Shown here: positions 8,849 to 15,673 of the stretch, in pieces | Numbering within the stretch: the stretch's first letter is position 1 | How the letters are laid out: each line of letters opens with the position of its first letter | Origin: Sphingobacterium sp. UBA5670 | GTDB taxonomy: Bacteria; Bacteroidota; Bacteroidia; Sphingobacteriales; Sphingobacteriaceae | Assembly: GCF_002420705.1 (NCBI RefSeq) | Contig: NZ_DIIM01000004.1 | Coordinates: 54,987 to 118,986 of the forward strand | Direction: 5' to 3' | DNA: 64,000 nucleotides | Position numbers and translations under genes: made by a program | The notes under the pieces: generated by a model | Told to the model about the DNA's origin: nothing | The model's input: the letters and a program-made list of their open reading frames with translations, nothing else | Database searches by the model: none

Positions 8849-9363
8849 ATTGAAGTGATATATCACATTTTAGTATTCTACAAAGTAATTTTTAATTTAT
8901 AGATGAAATACAAATTATATGCCTTTAATGCCTCTACCCGTATAAATAGCGGATAATTCAAGTATTTATCCAAATTATTGAAGCAATAGGGGGAAGGCTG
9001 GATTGCAAAATAAAGCAGCATTGATAACTATTTTTCAAATCGTATATTAACTCACATCAGTGACTTTTTGCAGTAGTGATTAAATTTGATCTTTTAACAG
9101 AGCTTGTTCAGTGATCATTCAATATAAATTGTATAATAAATGACTGATCACTGTCCAAAAAATTGGTTTAAAATTGTTATTAGATATAAGCTGGTAGTAA
9201 GATGTATTAGTTTTAATATTTATCTTGCTTATTATAATCGCGCAATTATACAAAACATCACAGGGATTAGCGTGTTTTTAAAAATTTTGGTAAAGCATTC
9301 AAAAACGAAAAGCAGACAATTTTGAGTAAATTAAAGGATTTTTGATGATAAAAAAAACTTCTC
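8849..9363. other. Non-coding gap with a distant inverted repeat
   Basis: About 500 bp of AT-rich sequence with no credible gene. It contains CAGTGATCA (9108-9116) and TGATCACTG (9144-9152), perfect 9-bp arms around a 27-bp AT-rich centre, which could be an operator pair or an element scar. Short reading frames here have no recognisable product. Confidence 0.4.
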
Positions 9364-9390
9364 AGCGGAAAGGTAGGGATTTGAACCTTA
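9364..9390 (-). pseudogene. Decayed 3' end of a tRNA-Ser gene
   Basis: AGCGGAAAGGTAGGGATTTG and the next seven bases match the T-arm and acceptor end of the intact tRNA-Ser 114 bp away at 23 of 27 positions. The rest of the tRNA is absent. It may be the relic of a second tRNA-Ser or an attachment-site duplication left by an integrative element. Confidence 0.6.
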
Positions 9391-9424
9391 CAGGTCAAAG
9401 CTGCATCCAGTGCGTATTTTATGC

Positions 9425-9466
9425 TAAAAACAAAAATGCCAGGAATAGCGATTATTCGTGGCATTT
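9425..9466 (-). terminator. Intrinsic terminator of tRNA-Ser
   Basis: On the minus strand AAATGCCA and TGGCATTT arms (9434-9441 / 9459-9466) with an inner GAATA/TATTC stem are followed by a T-rich run. It starts 12 bp after the tRNA 3' end. Confidence 0.8.
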
Positions 9467-9477
9467 GTATCATTTAG

Positions 9478-9565
9478 CGGAAAGGGAGGGATTCGAACCC
9501 TCGATACAGTCATCCCGTATACAGTCTTTCCAGGACTGCTCATTCGACCACTCTGACACCTTTCC
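9478..9565 (-). tRNA. tRNA-Ser (GGA anticodon)
   Basis: 88 nt without encoded CCA. The acceptor stem is GGAAAGG / CCTTTCC with discriminator G. The anticodon stem CAGTC/GACTG encloses loop CTGGAAA, giving anticodon GGA. A long variable arm (ATACGGGATGACTGTAT region) and the T-loop GGTTCGAATCC are class II features of serine tRNA. It has its own promoter (9579-9608) and terminator (9425-9466), so it is a single-gene unit. Confidence 0.95.
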
Positions 9566-9578
9566 GTGTTTCAGTGCA

Positions 9579-9608
9579 CAAATGTAGCAATTTTCTAATG
9601 CATTGCAA
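9579..9608 (-). promoter_or_regulatory. tRNA-Ser promoter, Bacteroidota type
   Basis: On the minus strand a TTG (9606-9608) is followed after 19 bp by TACATTTG (9579-9586), a perfect match to the TAnnTTTG -7 box. Transcription would start about 7 bp before the mature tRNA. The identical arrangement in front of tRNA-Leu supports it. Confidence 0.75.
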
Positions 9609-9709
9609 GCCCCATTTAATATTTTCCTAGCGGATTTATTATATCCTATTGAGATTAAGCTTATTGCTTTTATTTTTTTATGAATAAAACTTATTCCTTA
9701 TTTTTCAGG

Positions 9710-10180
9710 ATGACAAATAGCAATTTCGATTTAAAAAAGGAAGTACTTGAAATGGCCTTAAAACGGACACAGGAACGAATCGACATGATAGAATCAGCGT
9801 TGGAAACAGCGCAGGATTCAAGTAACGATGACACAAAAAGTAGTGCTGGTGACAAATACGAGACTTCTCGCGAAATGATCCAACAGGATATCAATCGTTT
9901 CCAGAAGCAACTATTAGAGGCCAATAAAGATCTTCAGCAACTTATCAGTATAGAATCGACCATAGACGATAGACCAGAATTTGTCAGATCGGGAAGCCTT
10001 GTCCGGACAACTACGGGGCTATACCTAATCGCAACAAGTATTGGTGCATTAAAGATTAGGGACAATAGTATCTTCGTCATTTCTCCTGCATCCCCAATAG
10101 GTCAGCTGCTTATAGGAAAAGAAATAGGAGATAGTTTTACATTCAACAAAATAACTCAGCAAATAACTGAAATTCAATAG
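9710..10180 (+). CDS. GreA/GreB-like coiled-coil plus FKBP-like protein
   Basis: 156 residues. An N-terminal antiparallel helical hairpin (about 10-95) carries an acidic tip region with SSNDDTKSSAGDKYE, and the C-terminal part ends in SPIGQLLIGKEIGDSFTFN, the hallmark strand-loop of the Gre/Rnk FKBP-like domain. Such proteins bind in the RNA polymerase secondary channel in other bacteria; whether this one stimulates cleavage is not known. Bacteroidota relatives are often mislabelled 3-oxoacyl-ACP synthase. The ATG at 9710 fits the family; an in-frame ATG at 9680 would add ten residues. Confidence 0.7.
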   Translation: MTNSNFDLKKEVLEMALKRTQERIDMIESALETAQDSSNDDTKSSAGDKYETSREMIQQDINRFQKQLLEANKDLQQLISIESTIDDRPEFVRSGSLVRTTTGLYLIATSIGALKIRDNSIFVISPASPIGQLLIGKEIGDSFTFNKITQQITEIQ

Positions 10181-10253
10181 CGGCCTGAAAACGGAAAAAT
10201 TAAACAATATTTTAATCTATCTGTTCTTATTTAGTATAGAAAAGAAAGAGGAT

Positions 10254-10766
10254 ATGAAATTAAATAGTTTATTTTTAATGTTTTCGTTAGGTGTCTTACC
10301 ATTTGTTCATTCATGCAGGTCGCCTGAATCGGATGACCAGCTTAAGTCAAAAATTCGGGACGCATTAAAGACTACGGCGGGAATAGAAGTGGATGTGGAA
10401 GAAGGTAACGTAACTTTGGACGGACAGATCGGCTCAGACTCACTTAAACAAGAAATTGAAGATAAAACAAGAACGGTAGGAGGAGAGGATATCAAATCTA
10501 TTCACAACAATATCGTTGTTAATCTTCCAGAACCCGAGGATGCCCGTGAAAAATATCATGAAATCTTGAGTGGTGCTATAGATTCTACTTTGACAAGGGA
10601 CGTAAACCTTGTTCTTGAAGATTTTCCAACCATAACAGCACAGGTTAAGGAGGGAATTATCATTGCGACGGGTAACCTTGAAAAATCAAAAATAGATACG
10701 CTAAAAAAAAGGTTAGCACATATCAAACCTAAAGGAATTGACATGAAAGGCGTCACGAGTAAATAG
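10254..10766 (+). CDS. BON-domain lipoprotein
   Basis: 170 residues. The signal peptide ends in a lipobox-like VHSC (Cys21), predicting a lipid anchor. Two segments follow that look like BON repeats: SKIRDALKTTAGIEVDVEEG with VTLDGQIGSDSLKQEIE, and a second at about 100-165 with ITAQVKEGIIIATGNL. BON domains occur in periplasmic or outer-membrane stress proteins such as OsmY and are thought to bind phospholipid. It lies 73 bp after the Gre-like gene and ends at a hairpin shared with tcdA. Confidence 0.75.
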   Translation: MKLNSLFLMFSLGVLPFVHSCRSPESDDQLKSKIRDALKTTAGIEVDVEEGNVTLDGQIGSDSLKQEIEDKTRTVGGEDIKSIHNNIVVNLPEPEDAREKYHEILSGAIDSTLTRDVNLVLEDFPTITAQVKEGIIIATGNLEKSKIDTLKKRLAHIKPKGIDMKGVTSK

Positions 10767-10775
10767 CGAAAATAA

Positions 10776-10813
10776 AAAGAAACTTCCGATCCAAAGGAAA
10801 GGAAGCTTCTTTT
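10776..10813. terminator. Bidirectional terminator between convergent genes
   Basis: AAAGAAACTTCC and GGAAGCTTCTTT pair with one mismatch, flanked by A and T runs. Located between the BON lipoprotein and tcdA stop codons. Confidence 0.7.
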
Positions 10814-10843
10814 ATTTGTTCATATGTTTATTTAATACCTAAG

Positions 10844-11569
10844 TTAAGCATTTTCGATCAAATCTCGTATAGCAACCGATGCTATTGCTCCACCAAATGC
10901 TGCCGGTAGGTAAGACATGGTCCCATAGGCGGACTTTTTAAAATTACTTCCGTCTGTATATAACAATGAATTCTTGTCTGGCAATTCTGTGGAAAATGCT
11001 ACTTTAACACCATCACGAATACCATGTTTACGTAATTTCTTACGAATGTGCTGTGCCAGTTTACAATTGTAGGATTTACCGATATCTGCAATCTGGATCT
11101 TTGTTGGGTCCACTTTACCGCCGGCCCCCATGGAACTTACAAATGGAATATTAGCCTCCAGCGCTCTTCGAATAAAGAATAGTTTGGGCGTGATGCTATC
11201 AATAGCTTCTACACAATAATCCGGAGCAAGATCTAACAAAGCTGGTATTTTTTCTGGTATGATAAAGTCTTGTATAACTGTTAAATCAAGTTCAGGATTG
11301 ATCGCTAATAGTCTTTCCCGCATAATCTCTGCTTTTGCTTCGCCGTGATTGGTCGCCAAAGCAGGTAGTTGTCTATTTCGATTGGAAGGATCTACGGTAT
11401 CTCCATCAATGATAGTCATTTTACCAACACCTGCTCGGCATATAAATTCCGCAGCAAAAGAACCAACTCCACCTAAACCTAAGACCATTACATGTGAATT
11501 TGCTAATTTTTCCACTGCCGTTCTACCGATCAATGCTTCGGTACGCGACAGCCAACTTAAATCTTTCAT
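10844..11569 (-). CDS. tcdA: tRNA threonylcarbamoyladenosine dehydratase (ThiF/E1 family)
   Basis: 241 residues. An E1-like adenylating enzyme with the nucleotide loop GLGGVGS (31-37), IDGDTVDPSNRNRQLPAL (E1 signature with Asp and the Arg finger region) and FVSSMGAGGKVDPTKI. TcdA (CsdL/YgdL) uses ATP to cyclise t6A at position 37 of ANN-decoding tRNAs to ct6A. Length and motifs are typical of the family. It is the last gene of a minus-strand run and follows the TatD-like gene. Confidence 0.9.
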   Translation of the reverse strand: MKDLSWLSRTEALIGRTAVEKLANSHVMVLGLGGVGSFAAEFICRAGVGKMTIIDGDTVDPSNRNRQLPALATNHGEAKAEIMRERLLAINPELDLTVIQDFIIPEKIPALLDLAPDYCVEAIDSITPKLFFIRRALEANIPFVSSMGAGGKVDPTKIQIADIGKSYNCKLAQHIRKKLRKHGIRDGVKVAFSTELPDKNSLLYTDGSNFKKSAYGTMSYLPAAFGGAIASVAIRDLIENA

Positions 11570-11650
11570 CTATTCAAATTTATTTTCTTCCTGTGATGAA
11601 ATTATCAGATTTATTTGCTCAGTATCGCGACTAAATAAATCCAGGTGATT

Positions 11651-12316
11651 TCATTTATTAAATACATTCCTATAATTCTGGTAAAGAATCTCTTTTAGCT
11701 CCTCTAGTTCAAGAGATCTGATCTGTGCCACGTATTGATAGAGCGTGGTGATCTCCACTGTAACATCTATATCGGTCTCCAGAAACAAATGCGCGAGCGG
11801 AATATTTTTCAAGAGCTCATCCTGGCTTCCATTTAAACAATGTACACCTATAGATAAATAGTAACCTTCGTCTATTAGCTGTTTAGCTAAAATCCCATTC
11901 TTACGATAACCATGAAAAACAACAGCTCCTTCAAACTTCATGCTCTTTAAACTATCGACAGTTTCCTGAAAAGCGCGAACACAGTGAATAATCAAGGGCT
12001 TCCGATAAGTCTGAGCCAGCTGAACCTGTCGGTCAAAGACAGACTTTTGATCGGAGAGGGGAATGGCGATATTTTTGTCCAAGCCACATTCACCTATAGC
12101 CAAAACTTGCGCTCGATTTAATTCATTGGCCATTAATCGCAATTCGTCCTCAGAATTCCCATCGATAAACCATGGATGTAAACCTATGGAGCAATCCGCT
12201 TCAGTGATTGCCTCAGAATGGTTCAAGGCAACATTCTTAAGAAAAAGAATTCCAAGCTCTTTGACCGGATAATTCCGATGAGTATGTAGATCGATATAAG
12301 GAGTCTGTGCTGCCAA
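11651..12316 (-). CDS. TatD-family metal-dependent hydrolase
   Basis: 221 residues, shorter than E. coli TatD (about 260). Metal-site motifs are visible: DLHTH near the N-terminus, IGECGLD (Glu ligand), LIIHCVRA, VFHGYRK and LETDI. Family members are DNases or deacylases; this short Bacteroidota branch is uncharacterised. There is no ATG between an in-frame TAG about 60 bp upstream and the conserved DLHTH, so the start is probably TTG at 12316. It lies 61 bp after pabB on the same strand. Confidence 0.8.
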   Translation of the reverse strand: MAAQTPYIDLHTHRNYPVKELGILFLKNVALNHSEAITEADCSIGLHPWFIDGNSEDELRLMANELNRAQVLAIGECGLDKNIAIPLSDQKSVFDRQVQLAQTYRKPLIIHCVRAFQETVDSLKSMKFEGAVVFHGYRKNGILAKQLIDEGYYLSIGVHCLNGSQDELLKNIPLAHLFLETDIDVTVEITTLYQYVAQIRSLELEELKEILYQNYRNVFNK

Positions 12317-12377
12317 CGGGACAAAGGTCGAAAAAATACTTGATGCAAAAAATATTCTCTACAAAATTAGTATAGTT

Positions 12378-13664
12378 TTATGATCCCAAACTTGCATCCA
12401 AGGCTTCAAGGATCGCAGAAGCTTTCAAGAGACATTCTTGATACTCCTGATCTGCAGCTGCCTGATTGGTAACTGCTCCACCTGTATGAAAGGAAAGGTA
12501 CTGTTTTTCTTTATTGTAAAGCAATGAGCGAATAACCACGTTAAAATCAAATTCATCGTGTACACTGTCAAAATATCCTATAGATCCGGCGTAGATACCT
12601 CGCTTTCGGCCTTCAAGCTGATCGCAGATTTGCATAGCTGCGATTTTGGGAGCTCCTGTCATCGAACCTGCGGGAAAGGTATTTCTAAATATATCCACAT
12701 TGGAAATTTTCGGATCCTGCATACAGGTAACAGTAGAGATCATCTGATGCACCTGCTCAAAAGATTGAATTTCAAAAAGATGGGTAGCCTCAACCGTACC
12801 AGGCAAAGCGCTCCTTGTCAAATCATTCCGAACCAAATCAACAATCATCACATTTTCGGCGATCTCTTTTTTTGACTTCAGCATCTCCGCTATAATTTGC
12901 TGGTCTTCTACTGAATTTGCTCCCCTTTTAGCTGTCCCTTTAATCGGCTGAGAAATGAGCTTCTCTTGTCTTTTCGCTAAAAACCGCTCTGGTGAGGCAC
13001 TTATGATAAAATGATGCCCGATTTTGAAGAATGAACTAAATGGTGTAGGCGATATGGTATTTAGCCTATGATAAACTTCGACAGGAGTGATATCTGCGCC
13101 CTCAGCAAAAAATTCTTGGCAAAGGTTGACTTCATAAATATCTCCACGCTGAATATGAGCTTGTACATTTTCAAACGCTTTAACATATTCACTCTTTGTC
13201 CAACGCGATTGAACTTGCACGGAAATTGGGGCTGTTGCAGGAATCTTAGTATTTAAGATAGCTTGATAGATTTTAACAGGATCTTCGGCTTCTATATGTA
13301 CTTGATCATCTGTCCATCGAAGTATAATGGCTGGTACAAAGAAATAGGCTTCCGGAAATCCAAGCTGATCCTTGCCTGTTGTTTGTAATTCTTCTATCTC
13401 ATTCTTGAGGTCGTAGGATAAGAATCCAGGAATAAACGGAAGCTGATGTAATTTCAAAAATGCATCAAGCTGGTCAAATACATTTTCCTCTGCACGAAAA
13501 GAGTATAAAGCTTTTACTGCTAATATACGTTCAAATTTCCCCCATTGATCGGACATCCCATTGCTATTAAAGAAAGAAATTTCATCAAATTGCCCTGACC
13601 AATGCAGGGCTTTTTGATGAAATTTATCTTTAGAATCGAGAAGATCAAAACTTTCGATCCGCAT
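12378..13664 (-). CDS. pabB: Aminodeoxychorismate synthase component I
   Basis: 428 residues. The chorismate-binding domain is recognised by PIKGTAKRG, NVMIVDLVRNDL, the block FPAGSMTGAPKIAAM and GIYAGSIGYFD, with a C-terminal FHTGGAVT. PabB converts chorismate with ammonia from PabA to 4-amino-4-deoxychorismate for folate. The motif pattern favours PabB over TrpE, but without neighbours pabA/pabC or trp genes the distinction is moderately certain. It starts 3 bp after the purA stop codon, so the two are co-transcribed. Confidence 0.85.
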   Translation of the reverse strand: MRIESFDLLDSKDKFHQKALHWSGQFDEISFFNSNGMSDQWGKFERILAVKALYSFRAEENVFDQLDAFLKLHQLPFIPGFLSYDLKNEIEELQTTGKDQLGFPEAYFFVPAIILRWTDDQVHIEAEDPVKIYQAILNTKIPATAPISVQVQSRWTKSEYVKAFENVQAHIQRGDIYEVNLCQEFFAEGADITPVEVYHRLNTISPTPFSSFFKIGHHFIISASPERFLAKRQEKLISQPIKGTAKRGANSVEDQQIIAEMLKSKKEIAENVMIVDLVRNDLTRSALPGTVEATHLFEIQSFEQVHQMISTVTCMQDPKISNVDIFRNTFPAGSMTGAPKIAAMQICDQLEGRKRGIYAGSIGYFDSVHDEFDFNVVIRSLLYNKEKQYLSFHTGGAVTNQAAADQEYQECLLKASAILEALDASLGS

Positions 13665-13667
13665 AGT

Positions 13668-14945
13668 TTATTTTGATAAAGCTAATGTTTGTTTACGATC
13701 AGGACCCACCGATAAGATCGTGATAGGCACTTCGAGAGCTTTCTCTAAATAAGAAATATAATTTTTTAATGCTTCAGGTATTTCTCCTTCGGATGTTATA
13801 CCTGTCAAATCTTGCTTCCAGCCTTCAATTTCTTCTAAAATAGGCTCAGCTTGGTGTGTGATGATTTCATAAGGCATATAATCAATCACTTCACCATTGT
13901 ACTTATAGTGTGTACACGCATAAATTTTATCGAAAGTATCCAATACGTCTGCCTTCATCATAATCAGGTCAGTCACACCATTTAACATAATGGCATATTT
14001 CAACGCCGGAATATCAATCCAACCTGTACGACGAGCACGACCAGTAGTCGCTCCAAATTCATGACCTAATTGACGCAATTTCTCACCCGTTTCATCATGA
14101 AGTTCAGTAGGGAAGGGACCACCACCCACACGAGTGGCATATGCCTTAAAGATACCATATACCTTGCCTATTTTATTCGGAGCAATACCAAGGCCTGTAC
14201 AAGCACCCGCTGTTGTAGTGTTCGATGAAGTAACAAACGGATATGAACCAAAATCAACATCTAAAAGTGTACCTTGTGCACCCTCCGCTAACACGCGCTT
14301 GCCTTCTTTGAGATATTGATTAACCAAATGCTCTGAATCCACATGCGGGATAGACTTAATGAATTCGATAGCATCTAAGAATGCTTTCTCTTTTTCACTG
14401 AAATCAGGAATTTCCCCATAGTGCGAAAGAATGCTAAGGTGCTTTTCCTTCAATTTTTGGTAACGCTCTTGAAAATCTGGAAGAGTGGTATCACCTATAC
14501 GTAAACCATTTCTTCCTGTTTTATCCATATAAGTAGGACCGATACCTTTTAAGGTAGACCCGATTTTTCCTGCTCCCATTTTTGATTCGGAAGCGGCATC
14601 CAATAATTGGTGTGTTGGCAGAATAAGGTGTGCTTTACGCGCCAAGACCAAATTGCCTTTACCCACCGGATCAAAACCAGCTGCCTTCAGATTGTCTAAT
14701 TCTCTTTTTAAGATAATTGGATCGATAACGACGCCATTACCAATAAGATTTAGCGTACCTTCATTGAAGATACCAGATGGAATTGTGTTGAGTACGAATT
14801 TCTTGTTATCGAATTCCAACGTGTGTCCGGCGTTAGGGCCGCCTTGGAAACGAGCGATTAAATCGTATTTTGGACAAAATACGTCTACGATTTTACCTTT
14901 ACCCTCGTCACCCCATTGTAAGCCCAAAAGCACATCAACTTGCAT
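13668..14945 (-). CDS. purA: Adenylosuccinate synthetase
   Basis: 425 residues. The GTP loop WGDEGKGK begins at residue 11, followed by GGPNAGHT, the IMP-binding GKIGSTLKGIGPTYMDK, and TTGRARRTGW. The enzyme joins IMP and aspartate using GTP to give adenylosuccinate, the first committed step to AMP. A terminator-like structure lies between the upstream Fur-family gene and purA, leaving a leader of about 50-95 bases that could allow regulation. Followed at 3 bp by pabB. Confidence 0.97.
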   Translation of the reverse strand: MQVDVLLGLQWGDEGKGKIVDVFCPKYDLIARFQGGPNAGHTLEFDNKKFVLNTIPSGIFNEGTLNLIGNGVVIDPIILKRELDNLKAAGFDPVGKGNLVLARKAHLILPTHQLLDAASESKMGAGKIGSTLKGIGPTYMDKTGRNGLRIGDTTLPDFQERYQKLKEKHLSILSHYGEIPDFSEKEKAFLDAIEFIKSIPHVDSEHLVNQYLKEGKRVLAEGAQGTLLDVDFGSYPFVTSSNTTTAGACTGLGIAPNKIGKVYGIFKAYATRVGGGPFPTELHDETGEKLRQLGHEFGATTGRARRTGWIDIPALKYAIMLNGVTDLIMMKADVLDTFDKIYACTHYKYNGEVIDYMPYEIITHQAEPILEEIEGWKQDLTGITSEGEIPEALKNYISYLEKALEVPITILSVGPDRKQTLALSK

Positions 14946-14996
14946 AGCTTTTAAAGTATAGTAATTAAAATGTTATTAATAAAATAGACTCTATCT

Positions 14997-15040
14997 AAAA
15001 ATAAAATGTTCAGGAATTTTCCCCCTGAACATTCCTGAAC
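14997..15040 (-). terminator. Terminator / possible attenuator between Fur-family gene and purA
   Basis: On the minus strand GTTCAGGAAT (15031-15040) pairs perfectly with ATTCCTGAAC (15008-15017) and is followed by a T-rich tract. A second GTTCAGG inside the loop can instead pair with the same CCTGAAC, so two exclusive hairpins are possible. It probably ends the Fur-family transcript. Confidence 0.65.
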
Positions 15041-15072
15041 AAATGTACTATTATATTTAAGAAAATATAAGA

Positions 15073-15564
15073 TTAATTTGAAATAGCTTCATGAGCTATG
15101 GTCTCTTCCTTTTTGTTCTTAATTTGGCAATCTTGGCATACACCGTACAAATTGAGTGAGTGGTGCTTAATGTCAAATTTTAAAAGATCACCCATCAGAC
15201 TCTGAATTTGATTGATACGTGGGTCGCAGAATTCAACGACCTTATTACATTCAATACAGATCACGTGATCGTGTTGTTTGAAACCATAAGATTTCTCAAA
15301 TTGTGCCATGTTCCTTCCAAACTGGTGTTTTGTAACCAAGTCACATGACACCAAAAGTTCTAGAGTATTATAAACTGTAGCACGACTAACACGATATTTC
15401 TTGTTCTTCATATGGATATACAAAGACTCAACATCAAAGTGATCAGTACGGGAATAAATCTCTTCCAAAATCGCATAGCGTTCTGGTGTTTTTCTTAGAT
15501 TTTTATTTTCTAAGTAGGCTTCGAAGATTTTTTTTACAGTTGCAAAATTTTCAGCTTGATTCAT
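15073..15564 (-). CDS. Fur-family transcriptional regulator
   Basis: 163 residues. The N-terminal winged helix contains RKTPERYAILEEIYSRTDHF and SRATVYNTLELLVSCDLV; the dimer domain has metal ligands HDHVIC and two Zn-binding pairs CIEC and CQDC. Fur, PerR and Zur cannot be told apart safely by eye. I chose the ATG at 15564; a TTG upstream is less likely. A TAnnTTTG box on the minus strand (15583-15590, TAAATTTG) places transcription start about 10-15 bp before the ATG. It lies between the RelA/SpoT gene and purA on the same strand. Confidence 0.9.
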   Translation of the reverse strand: MNQAENFATVKKIFEAYLENKNLRKTPERYAILEEIYSRTDHFDVESLYIHMKNKKYRVSRATVYNTLELLVSCDLVTKHQFGRNMAQFEKSYGFKQHDHVICIECNKVVEFCDPRINQIQSLMGDLLKFDIKHHSLNLYGVCQDCQIKNKKEETIAHEAISN

Positions 15565-15673
15565 AGTAAAAATATTCTTGTACAAATTTACCAATTAAGA
15601 TTGATATTTCCTCTATTAAAATAGGACGCAGGAGCAGTCGCTCTAGCAGAATCATCAATCCAAACATTGACTA

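Noticed and set aside
9342..9587. 81-codon reading frame on the plus strand
   Set aside because: It runs across the terminator and the whole tRNA-Ser antisense strand; the peptide is not protein-like.
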